DNA of 64,000 nucleotides from Scolanthus callimorphus (taxonomy: Eukaryota; Cnidaria; Anthozoa; Actiniaria; Edwardsiidae), in the NCBI GenBank assembly GCA_033964015.1, contig CM066924.1, positions 7,546,251-7,610,250 on the forward strand, given 5' to 3'. A program made the position numbers and the translations under genes. Each line of letters begins with the position of its first letter. The first letter of the stretch is position 1. Positions 54,466-64,000 of this stretch are shown in pieces. Under the pieces are notes generated by a model that was given only the letters and a program-made list of their open reading frames with translations, was not told the DNA's origin and did no database searches.

Positions 54466-54810
54466 TCGGTGCGTTTTGCGATGCCTTTTCGCGGTGCGTT
54501 TTGCGATGCTTTACCGGTGCGTTTTGAGGTGCGTTTTCCGGTGCGATTTGCGATGCCTTTTCCGGTGCATTTTAGCGGTGCGTTTATTGAAACTCATCCA
54601 GTTAGTAGAGACGTTTTTCCGAAATGTTGACATTGCTATAGTAATTAAAATAGGAAGAGAACAAGAACGAGCATCAGCACCTCCAAAGAGGCATCACAAA
54701 ACGCACAGCTAAAAGGCATCGCAAAACGCACAGCTAAAAGGCATCGCAAAACGCACCGCGAAAAGGCACCTCAAAACGCACTGGATAATGCATCGCAAAA
54801 CGCACCACGG
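54466..54810. repeat. Opposed short tandem arrays (about 25-bp unit)
   Basis: Left (about 54470-54585) repeats GTGCGTTTTGCGATGCCTTT with variants. Right (about 54675-54806) repeats the complement, AAAAGGCATCGCAAAACGCA, three to five times at about 25-bp spacing. The two arrays face each other and could pair as a large foldback of about 340 bp. Confidence 0.72.
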
Positions 54811-55132
54811 CACATAGTTTTGTCGTAGTCGGTTAGTTCACGTATTTCTTTAACTCGATTTGGAACATACTCCTTCCATGGTTACTCGTTCCTTACCCAA
54901 CATAAACCGTAGTAGAGTATGTCCAGTATGTGACTGAAAGTTTCTTTAACTCCTCCGAAGAATCTTGAATCGATGATACAAGTCTAGCCATGATTCTATT
55001 TCGTCATTGGTCTACGTCACTACGAAGTCACGTGAGATAGAGCGCGCGAAGTCGGAGTATTCAGTTCGAGTGTGAGTTCAGGAGTGTTCAGTCACGTTGT
55101 TTTTACTTCAGGGGAAAAACTACTTTTTTCTA

Positions 55133-56246
55133 ATGGATACTTCAGCCGACGAGCTTTTGAAAGATGGAAATGAAGAAGAAGAGGATTCAGGAGATGATTT
55201 AAGAGAAGAGGCAACCCAACAAGCTGAGAAGCTTGATCTGACGACGCTGCTCGTCAGCATGAATAAAAATATGGCGGCCATGGGCGAAGCCCTGAAACTA
55301 TGGGCCAAAAAGGGGAAACACAGACCCCCTTGTTAGTGGCAGAACCTGCCCGGAAACGCAAACGTACATCAAAACCCGAGCCAGAACCTGGCACTTCTTC
55401 GGGGAAAGATGGCCAAGCGAAAAGCGCCAGAAACCGGCCGCAGAGTCCAAATCTTGTAAGGACGACAGCACCTCAGAGAGCGAAGAGGAAGATGATATCC
55501 TAGATGATATCGCACAGGAAATGACAGATGGGGAAAAAACGGCGCCAAAAACATCAAAAAAGCTAGCCAGTATCATAGATAAGTGTTGGCTTAACAAGCT
55601 CACTGACGACCAACTTAAACAGTTGTCAGACAGGTATTATCGCCCTGCTAATTGCAGTCGTCTGATAACTCCAAAAGTAAACCCTGAAATTTGGGGGCGG
55701 CTCGACAGAGCTACTCGAGGTCGAGACTTAAAGTTGTCAACCCTTTCAACCAACCTAACTAAAGTTGGGAGTATACTTGCCCAGTCCACACAAATGCTGC
55801 TAGCTGCAAGGAAGGGCGATACACTTGATGTTGATGCAATGATCAGGCTCAACACAGATGCTATTGGCCTCATGGGCCATATGAGCTTTGAGCTCGCACA
55901 ACGGAGACGCGAGGCGATCAAGCCCAATCTCCACAAAGATTATGCCACCCTTTGTGCCTCACATGTGCCAATCACATCATGGCTATTTGGAGACGAGCTG
56001 CAAACCGAGCTCAATCACATCAGGGCGTCCAATAAAATTAGCAGCACTGCTACGCCTGGGAATGCAGGACGCAGGAGGCCCTTCAACAGTAATAATGGGA
56101 ACTTCCGCGACAATCGTTCTTTTTTAGGGAAGCGGAAGTCCTGGGGAAACCAGGACAGGTACAACAACTGGAACAACAGGCCCCAGTACAACACCAACAA
56201 CAACAGATACACCAAACGCACCGACCAGCAGGCGGGGCGCAAGTGA
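55133..56246 (+). pseudogene. DIRS-like ORF1 (gag-like), two frameshifts
   Basis: ATG at 55133 opens MDTSADELLKDGNEEEEDSG. The frame is broken near 55310 in an A/G homopolymer run, resumes as TPLLVAEPARKRKRTSKPEP and breaks again near 55437. It then continues with SKSCKDDSTSESEEEDDILD, KLTDDQLKQLSDRYYRPANC, IWGRLDRATRGRDLKLSTLS and ASHVPITSWLFGDELQTELN. The tail is Asn/Arg-rich (RDNRSFLGKRKSWGNQDRYN), fit for nucleic-acid binding, and ends at TGA 56246. It would be the structural protein packaging the RNA. It does not align obviously with the gag-like ORF at 53.7 kb except in general layout. Confidence 0.75.
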
Positions 56247-56419
56247 ATTCCGGATCGCTAGCCTTAAATGACCCAGGGGTAAATTTTGAGGCGCATTTAC
56301 CTGTGTTAATTCATTACTTGGGAAGGGAAAATCAACACCTTCCGTGGGGGCTGTTTATCCTCCTATGTTTCACAATGGAAAATGATAACCTCTGATCCAG
56401 AAATTCTGGAGTCAGTGAC

Positions 56420-58088
56420 AGGTCAAAAACTTATCAATCACGGGCACTTAAACAAACCAAACTTTCAACGGAACAGGAAAAATCCGTGGATGGTGAGATA
56501 ACAAACCTCCTACAGAAAGGGGTAATTGCAGTATCTGCACATGAACAGGGGGACTTTAGTTCACCAATATTCACCCGACCTAAAAAAGATGGATCATTTC
56601 GCATGATTCTTAATCTAAAATCATTGAACAAGAACCTAACATACTACCATTTTAAGATGGATAATGTTTATTCAGCAATAAGGCTTATGACCCCGGGGTG
56701 TTTCATGGCGTCGATTGATCTAAAGGACGCCTATTATTCTGTGCCCATTCATCCTGATTTTCAGAAATACCTCAAATTTGAGTGGAAAGGAACATTATAC
56801 AAATATTTATGTTTTCCCAACGGGCTTGCGTGCTGCCCTCGGAAATTTACCAAACTTTTGAAACCTGTTTTTGCAACCTTGAGACAACAAGGCTTTATAT
56901 CAGTTGCTTATATCGATGACTCATGGCTAGCCGCCAGAGATTACGAAACATGCCTTAATAATGTCAAGGAAACGGTCACGCTGCTTGACAAGCTTGGGTT
57001 TGTAGTTCACCCAGACAAGTCTGTTTTTATTCCTACACAACAGATAACCTTTTTGGGTTTCAACTTGAATTCAGTTCATATGACTGTATCACTTACAGAA
57101 GAACGGACATCCAAACTAGTTGATGCCTGCAGAAACATATTAAAAACCGACATGCCGAAAATACGGGAAGTAGCCCAAGTCTTGGGCTTAATGACCTCTA
57201 GCTTTCCTGGGGTTATGTTTGGCCCTTACACTACAGAGCTTTAGAAATTGACAAAACAGAAGCCCTCAAACACAATATGGGGAATTTTGAGAACCGAATG
57301 TCTTTGTCGCCTGAGGCGATTTCTGACATACATTGGTGGATTTCCTCCTTGCCAGACTCCCATAATTTAGTTAGTCATGGTGAAGCTACACTTATAATGA
57401 GCACGGATGCTTCCCTTATTGGGTGGGGAGCTTGTTTGGACAAGCAGTGTACTGGGGGAACTGGACCCCTCTTGAAGCATCCCATGACATCAATTATTTA
57501 GAGATTCTAGCAGTTTTCTTTGCTCTTAAGTCTTTTACCCTCAGGGTTTCGGGTAGTCACATCAAAATTCTCGTAGATAATACGACTGCAGTTGCGACAT
57601 TAAACCAGATGGGCACCTGCCACTCCAAGGCGAACAATGATCTTGTGCGCAAAATATGGTATTGGTGCATTGAAAACAATGTATGGCTAACGGTTTCCCA
57701 TATTCCTGGAATAACCAACACCGAAGCAGACCGGGAATCAAGGCTCTCTCGAAGGGAAACCGAGTGGTGCCTTAATAAAACCGTGTTTCACGAAGCGCTT
57801 GCTAAGTTGGATTTCACACCTGACATAGACCTATTTGCGTCTCGCCTTAACTATCAAGTAAAACCTTACGTGGCATTTAAACCAGACCCGGAAGCGATAG
57901 CTGTTAACGCTTTCCATCTATCCTGGAAGAAATTTAAATTTTATGCCTTCCCCCTTTCTGCATTGTACAAAGGGTGTTACAGAAAATCAGAGAGGATGGA
58001 GCCACTGGGATACTTGTGGTTCCCAATTGGCCAACTCAGACTTGGTGGCCATATTTGCTCGACATGCTTGTTGATTATCCTTTATTGA
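56420..58088 (+). pseudogene. DIRS-like reverse transcriptase/RNase H, three frameshifts
   Basis: RT motifs are clear: FSSPIFTRPKKDGSFRMILN, SIDLKDAYYSVPIHPDFQKY, FPNGLACCPRKFTKLLKP and the catalytic AYIDDSWLA. The open frame extends 5' of 56486, so the first residues are not fixed. Near 57221 a one-base shift turns FGP-LHYRALEIDK into a stop; the protein continues in another frame with STDASLIGWGACLD (RNase H start). It shifts again near 57430 to AVYWGNWTPLEASHDINYLE and LVDNTTAVATLNQMG. The C-terminal block TPDIDLFASRLNYQVKPYVA and AFHLSWKKFKFYAFPLSALY is typical of DIRS polyproteins. A third shift near 57990 leads to GATGILVVPNWPTQTWWPYL. Confidence 0.85.
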
Positions 58089-58099
58089 TTCCCAGGGGG

Positions 58100-59146
58100 A
58101 AGTCAACGTTATTTCTACCAGCGGAACCGCAAGCAGTGCACCCACTAAACCAAAAACTGGAATTGCTGATGTGCCACTTATCCGGGAAGTATTATCTGAT
58201 AGAGGACTTTCAGAGGAGGCTGCAAACATCATCATGCAATCATGGCGATCAGGGACACAGAAACAGTACAAAACGTATTTGCAAAAATGGAAGACATTCT
58301 GTGATTCACGGAAAATCGATCCAGTTTCAGCATCTGTAGTGCACGGCATTGAATTCCTTTTAAGCCAGTTCAAAGCTGGGCTTTCCTACAGTGCAATTAA
58401 CACGGCAAGGAGCGCCCTATCAACTGTGATTTTATTACCTAATGGTGTTTCGTTTGGCAATCACCCGCTGGTAACTAGATTCTTGAAAGGAGTTTTTGAA
58501 GCAAGACCAGCACTACCACGTTACACAGATACATGGGACGTGTCCGTTGTCCTTGATTACATTAAGACACTGGGACCATCAGAGGAACTCAGTTTGAAAA
58601 CACTCACACATAAATGTGTTATGTTAATTGCGTTACTGTCAGGACAGCGTTGTCAAACGGTTCATGCTTTAACAATCGGAGGAATGAAACAGAGTGACAC
58701 TAAGATTACTTTTGAGATAACTAAGTTGATGAAAACATCCACACCGAAGAACCATCAATCACCCATCGAATTTGAAGCCTACCTGGCGGATAAAACATTA
58801 TGTGTTGTAAATTGTATTAGGACGTATTTGTCCAAGACACAAGGAGTGCGCTCTGGCGCAGATGAACTTTGGTTAAGTTTCGTTAAGCCGTTCCGGCCCG
58901 TATCAAAAGATACTATTAGTAGATGGATAAAAAACTTTCCTCAAGGATGCGGGGGTGGACACACTCGGCACACAGTACTCGATCAGCAGCGACCTCTGCT
59001 GCGAAAACAAAGAACATTCCCATTCAGACAATAATGAATGCTGCTGGATGGTCGGGTGAGAGCACCTTCAGGAAATTTTATGATAAACCTGTAAATACGA
59101 CCGTTAACTTTGGTCAGCAACTCGTAAGCTTGTGTGACACTAGTTA
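58100..59146 (+). pseudogene. DIRS-like tyrosine recombinase, one frameshift
   Basis: The frame runs from about 58100, overlapping the end of the RT/RNase H frame as usual in DIRS elements. It contains an SAM-like N-terminal domain (SWRSGTQKQYKTYLQKWKTF) and a catalytic domain with Arg in LSGQRCQTVHAL (about 58648). Near 58940 the frame shifts; the next frame supplies RMRGWTHSAHSTRSAATSAA (His-x-x-Arg) and AGWSGESTFRKFYDKP with the nucleophile Tyr, ending at TAG 59144-59146. In DIRS elements this recombinase inserts the circular cDNA without target duplication. All four catalytic positions I looked for are present, only out of frame. Confidence 0.85.
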
Positions 59147-59249
59147 GGGTGGTCAATAAATTTGACTTTTCTTTTCTCCATGTTGTTTGCTCATGGACAC
59201 ACATGCTTTAAAGTCTCACGTGACTTCGTAGTGACGTAGACCAATGACG

Positions 59250-59525
59250 AAATAGAATTTAAAATTAAACGAGGCTTACCTGTAAGGTGAAGTTTGATTG
59301 GAATTCTATGAAGTCATTGGTCAGGAACGTAGAAGTCACGCCCACCCAACTATTTTTACATCGTTGCCCGCCCTTGTATGTGTGGCCATTCGCAATATTT
59401 AAAGACTGAATACTCCGACTTCGCGCGCTCTATCTCACGTGACTTCTACGTTCCTGACCAATGACTTCATAGAATTCCAATCAAACTTCACCTTACAGGT
59501 AAGCCTCGTTTAATTTTAAATTAAA
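59250..59525. repeat. DIRS terminal palindrome
   Basis: 59257-59345 and 59440-59525 are inverted repeats (TTACCTGTAAGGTGAAGTTT then GATTGGAATTC and its complement). The right arm is continuous with the complement of the element's left end. It could be the internal complementary region plus right terminus, or a nested second terminus. Confidence 0.65.
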
Positions 59526-59955
59526 CCACCGAGCAACTCCAATCTATACTAGAAATGGTTTGCTTTGCTATAGGAGCAACTCTGGATTTGGATCCTCACA
59601 AAAAGTATGTGCAGATAACCAACTTCTTTACATGCAAGTAATAGCAGATTCCTCGCACTTTCATTTTTAGTTGCATACTCACAAGAATCTTTCGAAAGGA
59701 AGGGGTCGATTATACAGGAAGAAGAAGAAAAACAAGAACCGGAAAGATAAATGCCTTTCAGTGCGATCGACGAACGAAAGAAAAAAACGTATAGACTGAA
59801 AATACTGAAAAATCGACGTTAGAGGGCTTTCGCAATAAAGTGGAAAATTTGGAAATGATCAATTTTTGAGTATTTTCAAGAGTCTATTACGCAAAACGGA
59901 TAGAGGATTATCGAGTATTATAGTAAAACTGACTGTAAAGGCCTCTTTTCAAGTT
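59526..59955. other. Non-coding stretch
   Basis: No gene or clear repeat is seen between the DIRS-like element and the decayed minus-strand gene. Confidence 0.3.
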
Positions 59956-59957
59956 GT

Positions 59958-61793
59958 ACTCACATTGATCCCTGTTGCTCTAGCCATTAGATGACAGGCT
60001 ACCAACATAGCAGCACTGTGGTAGCAGCCCGCGTTGTCCTGTTTGTAAACGGCGTTGGCGATACCTTGGTGCTCGGCTTTCAAAGTGCGCAAAACGTGCT
60101 CCATTATGGCACGGCAGCACTATCTTGAGAGCAGTTTTCCAACACGTGCACAAAGATCGGATGTTCAAGGTCGCCGCCGAATGTTCTGCGAACCACCACA
60201 CAAATGTCCGCCTGGGTTTCACGGTATTTCATGGCCCATTCTTGGGTGATGTGCACGCTGGCAGGGGTGAGGTCTTGTAATATCTTCAGTTGAGCCTTAT
60301 CCTGTTGTACACTGCGGAGCTGGTGCGCTTTCCAGGCGAGTATTGCTTCAACAGCCTGTTGACAGGTATACTTCAGGTCGTCGGATTCGTCTGCACCAAT
60401 GATCCCTTCGTCGATATTTTTGACAGACTCTGTGATGCTCTGAAGCACGAGGGGTCCTCGCAGGACGAACATACCAAGTCATGCTGATGGTCGGCACACA
60501 CTACTGCAAATTGTGACTGCATTGGGTCGCTTAGCGCGTGGCTTATACTACTACAAGAAACGTGAACCTGGAAAAAGATGGAAAGGGATTTGATGGCTAT
60601 GACAACTTGAAAATAAAAAGGACTGTTTAGGTGATGTATGGAAGAATAATTGCTATCCATTATTAAATGTGCGCGAAACAATAGCACACATAAGAAAGAG
60701 AGTAATAGCCGCCACACACACGCTGAAAAATAATTTCAACTGCTTTAACCTCAATGTCAGACTTAATGTACTGTCTGCCCTCTTTGAGCTTTTAATGCGC
60801 AGTATGCTGCCCAGTCCGTCGTGGCTTGACAACCGCAATTTTCTCACGACTTCGATGAGGTCATCAAAGGCTTTGGCACCTTCAGCTGAGATGTAGTCCA
60901 AGCCCTGTAATGGCTTGCGAATAGAAGCAGAACAGGCCGATAACAGACGAGTCATCGTAGAAAGACTAAAGGGTTTGAATCCTGTCTCCTCGCAATACGA
61001 TTGGTACTGTCTACAAATGCGAGCAGGGATCATTGATCGAATGACCTTAGGGGTTTCCAATACTCTCTCATCGGACAACTTTAGATAGCGTTTACCGAAA
61101 GGGAGATCCTGAACGATATGTGGACTTGTAATGAACGACAAGAAATGTTCAAGCTGTTGATCATCGACCCTGAATCGTGGGGCTCTTGTAACTGGTACTT
61201 CAGTGTCCCGCCCATGCTGTAGTGCATGCCGCCGGGCTATACTGTAGCGAAATTCAGTAACACCTGGGATGTAGTGTCTCAGATCTTTAAACGACACTAA
61301 GTCCGACATTATGGACAACACCCGCCGTCACGTATCCCAGCCACTGGCGTTAAGGAAGGTTTCTGCGAGGGCTGATAGGAAACTATGGTTTGCAGTTGAT
61401 ACTACACCGAGAGCCTCGTCGACAAGAAACGAGTCTTGGAGGGCCTGCCATAGACGTCCAGCACCTCAAGGGCGTTCGTGATCAATGCACTGGCTCGCGA
61501 CACATGGATGCGTTGGGTTCTAGCTCCTATGTTATCCCATCTCTATTTTGGGATCCCCGCTACCGAGGCTGGTCTACCACACGCAACAAGAAAGTCGTCG
61601 AGTTTCTGACGGCGAATCTCACGGCTGCTCCGTTGGAAGACGCAGTGCTATCACCACTCGTTGCTGTATCGATAAGCGCAAAAGTTCGGTCGTCGGTGAT
61701 GGTTAACTGAGCCATGCCTTCATCGATCGAGAAATCGGCTGCCTCTTTCGTGGCTTGCAGCTCGAGTTTCAACTTTTCCCGGCATCGTCTGCA
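59958..61793 (-). pseudogene. Decayed multi-exon gene of a cnidarian multicopy family
   Basis: After a good acceptor (ATCTATTTGCAG) at about 61794 the minus strand reads MPGKVETRAASHERGS-type sequence in one frame and KLKLELQATKEAADFSIDEG then MAQLTITDDRTFALIDTATS in the other. Next come FLSALAETFLNASGWDT and MSDLVSFKDLRHYIPGVTEF, HFLSFITSPHIVQDLPFGKR, MIPARICRQYQSYCEETGFK and CSASIRKPLQGLDYISAEGA (61321-60800). A likely exon from about 60570 reads VHVSCSSISHALSDPMQSQF and HDLVCSSCED; a frameshift near 60470 leads to ESDDLKYTCQQAVEAILAWK and VVVRRTFGGDLEHPIFVHVL then ENCSQDSAAV. Another shift near 60112 gives MEHVLRTLKAEHQGIANAVY then KQDNAGCYHSAAMLVACHLM and a donor at about 59960. Compared with relatives as I remember them, about ten residues are missing near AMKYRETQ. 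Function unknown; several frame breaks, so a pseudogene. Confidence 0.6.
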
Positions 61794-61799
61794 AATAGA

Positions 61800-62985
61800 T
61801 GTAAAATAGATGATTTAGTAATATCACAATGAGCTTTTGTCGTAGCAGCGCTTGCTACAATGACCTTTTCGGGTATTTTGCCACATTTTGTGTAAGAGTG
61901 CGAACACATCAGACGCACCTAGCAGGCAATATCCAAACCCGGTTTAAGACCAGAACAAAATCACTTACAAAGTTACAAAGAGGATACTTAGGAAAACCGA
62001 TGAGAACAATCTGTGATATAAGTTGATAAATTGCCAGGGCCTGCGTATATGTCATAAACCGATCGCCGAGTCGTGTCTGCTTTGTGATTGGCCCATTGGA
62101 ATGGAGTTGAACAATATGACTTTTATTCCTCCATTTTAGCACATAAGATGTTTTTGGCAAATAGACATGCCCAAGAGTTTGTTTCAATTCTCAAAACAAC
62201 CTATAATAAATAAAAAGCGATATTGAATGACGCAGTTACAAGAGTGGTGTGTTAGACACCCGAGAATCAGGCTTCATCTCGCGTGCGAGAGAGGTAATTT
62301 TAAAAATTACGCTCCTCGCGCGCTTGCTGAGGTTTGTCTGGCTGCGGTCGTTTTAATGGAAATAAATTTCCTACAGTACAAACCTTTCTTTCTTACTGGA
62401 AAATAAATTCTCACGGCATAACAGAGGAATTATATAAAAAGTATGGCTCAGAACAAAATGCCCCCCCCTCCCAAAAAAAACATAAAAGTCAAATTGATGA
62501 CCCCTAAAGCGGTAACTATAATTCATAACTGCGACGAGAAAGTACTATAATCCAACACCAAGTTGTCAACCACTTCCTGTTTCCCGGCCGCTAGTCACAT
62601 AGCCGACGATAAAGTGCCCAAGTAGAGTGCACCAATTGCGCAATGAACACACAGCAAACAGGATCAGCGAACAGTGCGTTTTCCAGGAACCTTCTCGCAA
62701 TTACAATAAATTATCTCACCTGCTCTAGCTAGAAGAAGTTCGTATTCGTTTTTTATTGTCCCATCATTAACCTTGATTGATGTAAATAGGTATGTGCGTC
62801 TCAACGCTAGTGCAATTCCCCGAGACACACGCGGAGTAGCCGCACGCCATTCTGTGAAAACCGCTAATATATAGATTTAGCCACTGGCTAAAAGCGGAGC
62901 TCCCGGTTACATATTTTTCTGTTAACGAGGCAAAAAGGTTGCCATTGTACATAGGCGTAGTCTTGCACCGTCATACCACTCGACT
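61800..62985. other. Non-coding stretch
   Basis: No gene is supported. At about 62869-62898 TATAGATTTAGCCACTGGCT then AAAAGCGGA matches a block at 40476-40498. Confidence 0.35.
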
Positions 62986-62989
62986 AAGC

Positions 62990-63735
62990 ACTTGCACCCC
63001 CTTGCCACCCCCACCACACAAGTCTGGTTGTCTGAGGTTTATCCCTTCCTGAGATATGATCTTTTTCTCTTATGATGACGTCATCGATGACGTAATACCA
63101 CGTGACCATGCAGTTGCACCCCCTTGCCACGTAGATAACTTCACCCAAATTTGGTTGTCTGAAGTTCATCCCTTCCCGAGATATGTTCCTTTTCTCCTGT
63201 GATGTCATACCACGTGACCGTGCAGCTGCACCCCCTTGTCACTTAGATAACTTCACCCAAGTTTGGTTGTCTGAGGTTTATCCCTTCCTGAGATACATTC
63301 TTTTTTTCCTATGATGACGTCATCGATGACGTCATACCACGTGACCACATAGTTGCACCCCCTTGCCATTAACACAACTTAACTCAAGTTTGGTTGACTG
63401 AGGTTTATCCCTTCCTGAGATATGTTCTTTTTCTCCTATAATGACGTCATACCACCTGACCATACAGTAGCACCCCCCTTGCTACTTAGATAACTTCACC
63501 CAAATTTGGTTGTCTGAGGTTTATCCCTTCCTGAGATATGTTCTTCTTCTCCTATGATGACGTCATCGATGACGTCATACCACGTGACCATACAGCTGCA
63601 CCCCTCTTGCCACTTAGATAACTTCACCCAAGTTTGGTTGTCTGAGGTTCATCCCTTCCAGAGATATATTATTTTTCTATTTGATGACGTCATCGATGAC
63701 GTCACATCACGTGATCATGTTACAGCACCCCCCTG
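62990..63735. repeat. Minisatellite with CRE-type palindromes
   Basis: Seven starts of GCACCCCCTTGCCAC occur at about 62994, 63116, 63228, 63355, 63470, 63598 and 63725 (spacings 122, 112, 127, 115, 128, 127). Units contain AACTTCACCCAAGTTTGGTT, GTCTGAGGTTTATCCCTTCC, a CRE-like TGACGTCA and CACGTGACC. Long units have a doubled CRE around ATCGAT (about 63077, 63315, 63558 and 63685); short units have one, sometimes degenerate. Confidence 0.85.
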
Positions 63736-64000
63736 GTAGCACAGAGAAAATATCCCAAGTTTTGTTGTCTTAGCATGTTCCCTTGAAGAGAAATAATTTT
63801 TTCTTAGTATACCACAGGGTTCCCATGAGTTTCCGCGTACGGCGGACGGACGGACGGACTTACGCTATACCTTTAATACCAGGAAGACACAAAAAAATTC
63901 ATAACTCAAGAAGGGAACAACCTGTAGCAACCAAACTTGGACACATTTATCTTTTGGGCGATACCAATTCAACGCCCTAATCATTTGACTTGGCGCCGTC
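63736..64000. other. Window end, non-coding
   Basis: A short GGAC repeat lies at about 63844-63858 (GGACGGACGGACGGAC). Nothing else is recognised. Confidence 0.35.

Larger units (their letters stand above)
54985..59525 (+). mobile_element. DIRS-like tyrosine-recombinase retrotransposon, degenerate
   Basis: Gene order is gag-like ORF1, RT-RNase H, tyrosine recombinase, all plus strand, with no protease or DDE integrase. The left end (about 54985-55075) contains GTCATTGGTCTACGTCACTA and CGCGCGAAGTCGGAGTATTC. Its complement occurs twice on the right, at about 59210-59258 and 59400-59470. An inverted pair links 59257-59345 and 59440-59525 (AAACGAGGCTTACCTGTAAG and its complement). Such split inverted repeats plus an internal complementary region are characteristic of the DIRS group, which integrates as a circle. 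At least six frameshifts across the ORFs make this copy inactive. Confidence 0.85.

Noticed and set aside
63554..63739. ORF in the CRE minisatellite
   Set aside because: It is read from repeat units and has no family resemblance.

Overview
The window looks like a metazoan nuclear contig from an anthozoan cnidarian, most likely a stony coral. The reasons are the intron-containing genes with GT/AG splice sites, moderately AT-rich DNA crowded with MITEs, SINEs, LINEs, a DIRS-like element and a Harbinger transposon, and several gene families that I know mainly as high-copy cnidarian genes (DUF6589-like, DUF3987-like, SWIM-finger and others). No bacterial operon, CRISPR array or rRNA was seen. Species assignment is inference.

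Layout. 0.3-5.2 kb: an intact, frame-consistent eight-exon gene (725 aa) of uncertain family. 6.1-7.5 kb: a single-exon ankyrin/DUF6589-like ORF on the same strand. 7.6-8.0 kb: a Harbinger-type MITE with TTA target duplication. 8.1-10.0 kb, minus strand: an intronless RecQ-type helicase with one frameshift. 13.7-19.7 kb: a complete 6.0-kb PIF/Harbinger element with 29-bp terminal inverted repeats, a TAA duplication, a DDE transposase (one frameshift) and a convergent two-exon Myb/SANT-like gene whose intron carries a nested foldback. 20-28 kb: mostly non-coding, with hairpin MITEs, a decayed SWIM zinc-finger gene, a tRNA-like SINE and a decayed unknown gene.

28.6-31 kb: a dimeric tandem array split by a foldback with 480-bp arms. 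32.2-37.1 kb: two L1/Tx1-like LINE copies, each with an inverted 5' part joined to a sense 3' part (twin-priming architecture); the first is wrapped in a large near-identical palindrome. 39-40.5 kb: a MITE, a gene remnant and two tRNA-derived SINEs. 41.2-43.8 kb: two adjacent satellites that share an 11-bp core, the second with an exact 333-bp, seven-monomer higher-order repeat. 45-48 kb: a decayed DUF3987-like gene. 48.2-52.1 kb: a palindromic element with long target duplications, several MITEs and a KDZ-like cysteine-cluster fragment.

52.6-59.5 kb: a DIRS-type gag-like fragment (minus) and a nearly complete but frameshifted DIRS-like tyrosine-recombinase retrotransposon (plus) with split terminal repeats. 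59.9-61.8 kb: a decayed multi-exon member of another cnidarian multicopy family. 63.0-63.7 kb: a minisatellite whose units alternate in length by gain or loss of a second CRE-type palindrome.

Only the 0.3-5.2 kb gene, the ankyrin ORF and the Harbinger Myb-like gene appear intact. Everything else protein-coding shows frameshifts, stops or truncation. The window is best read as an accessory, transposon-dense region, not as a pathway cluster.
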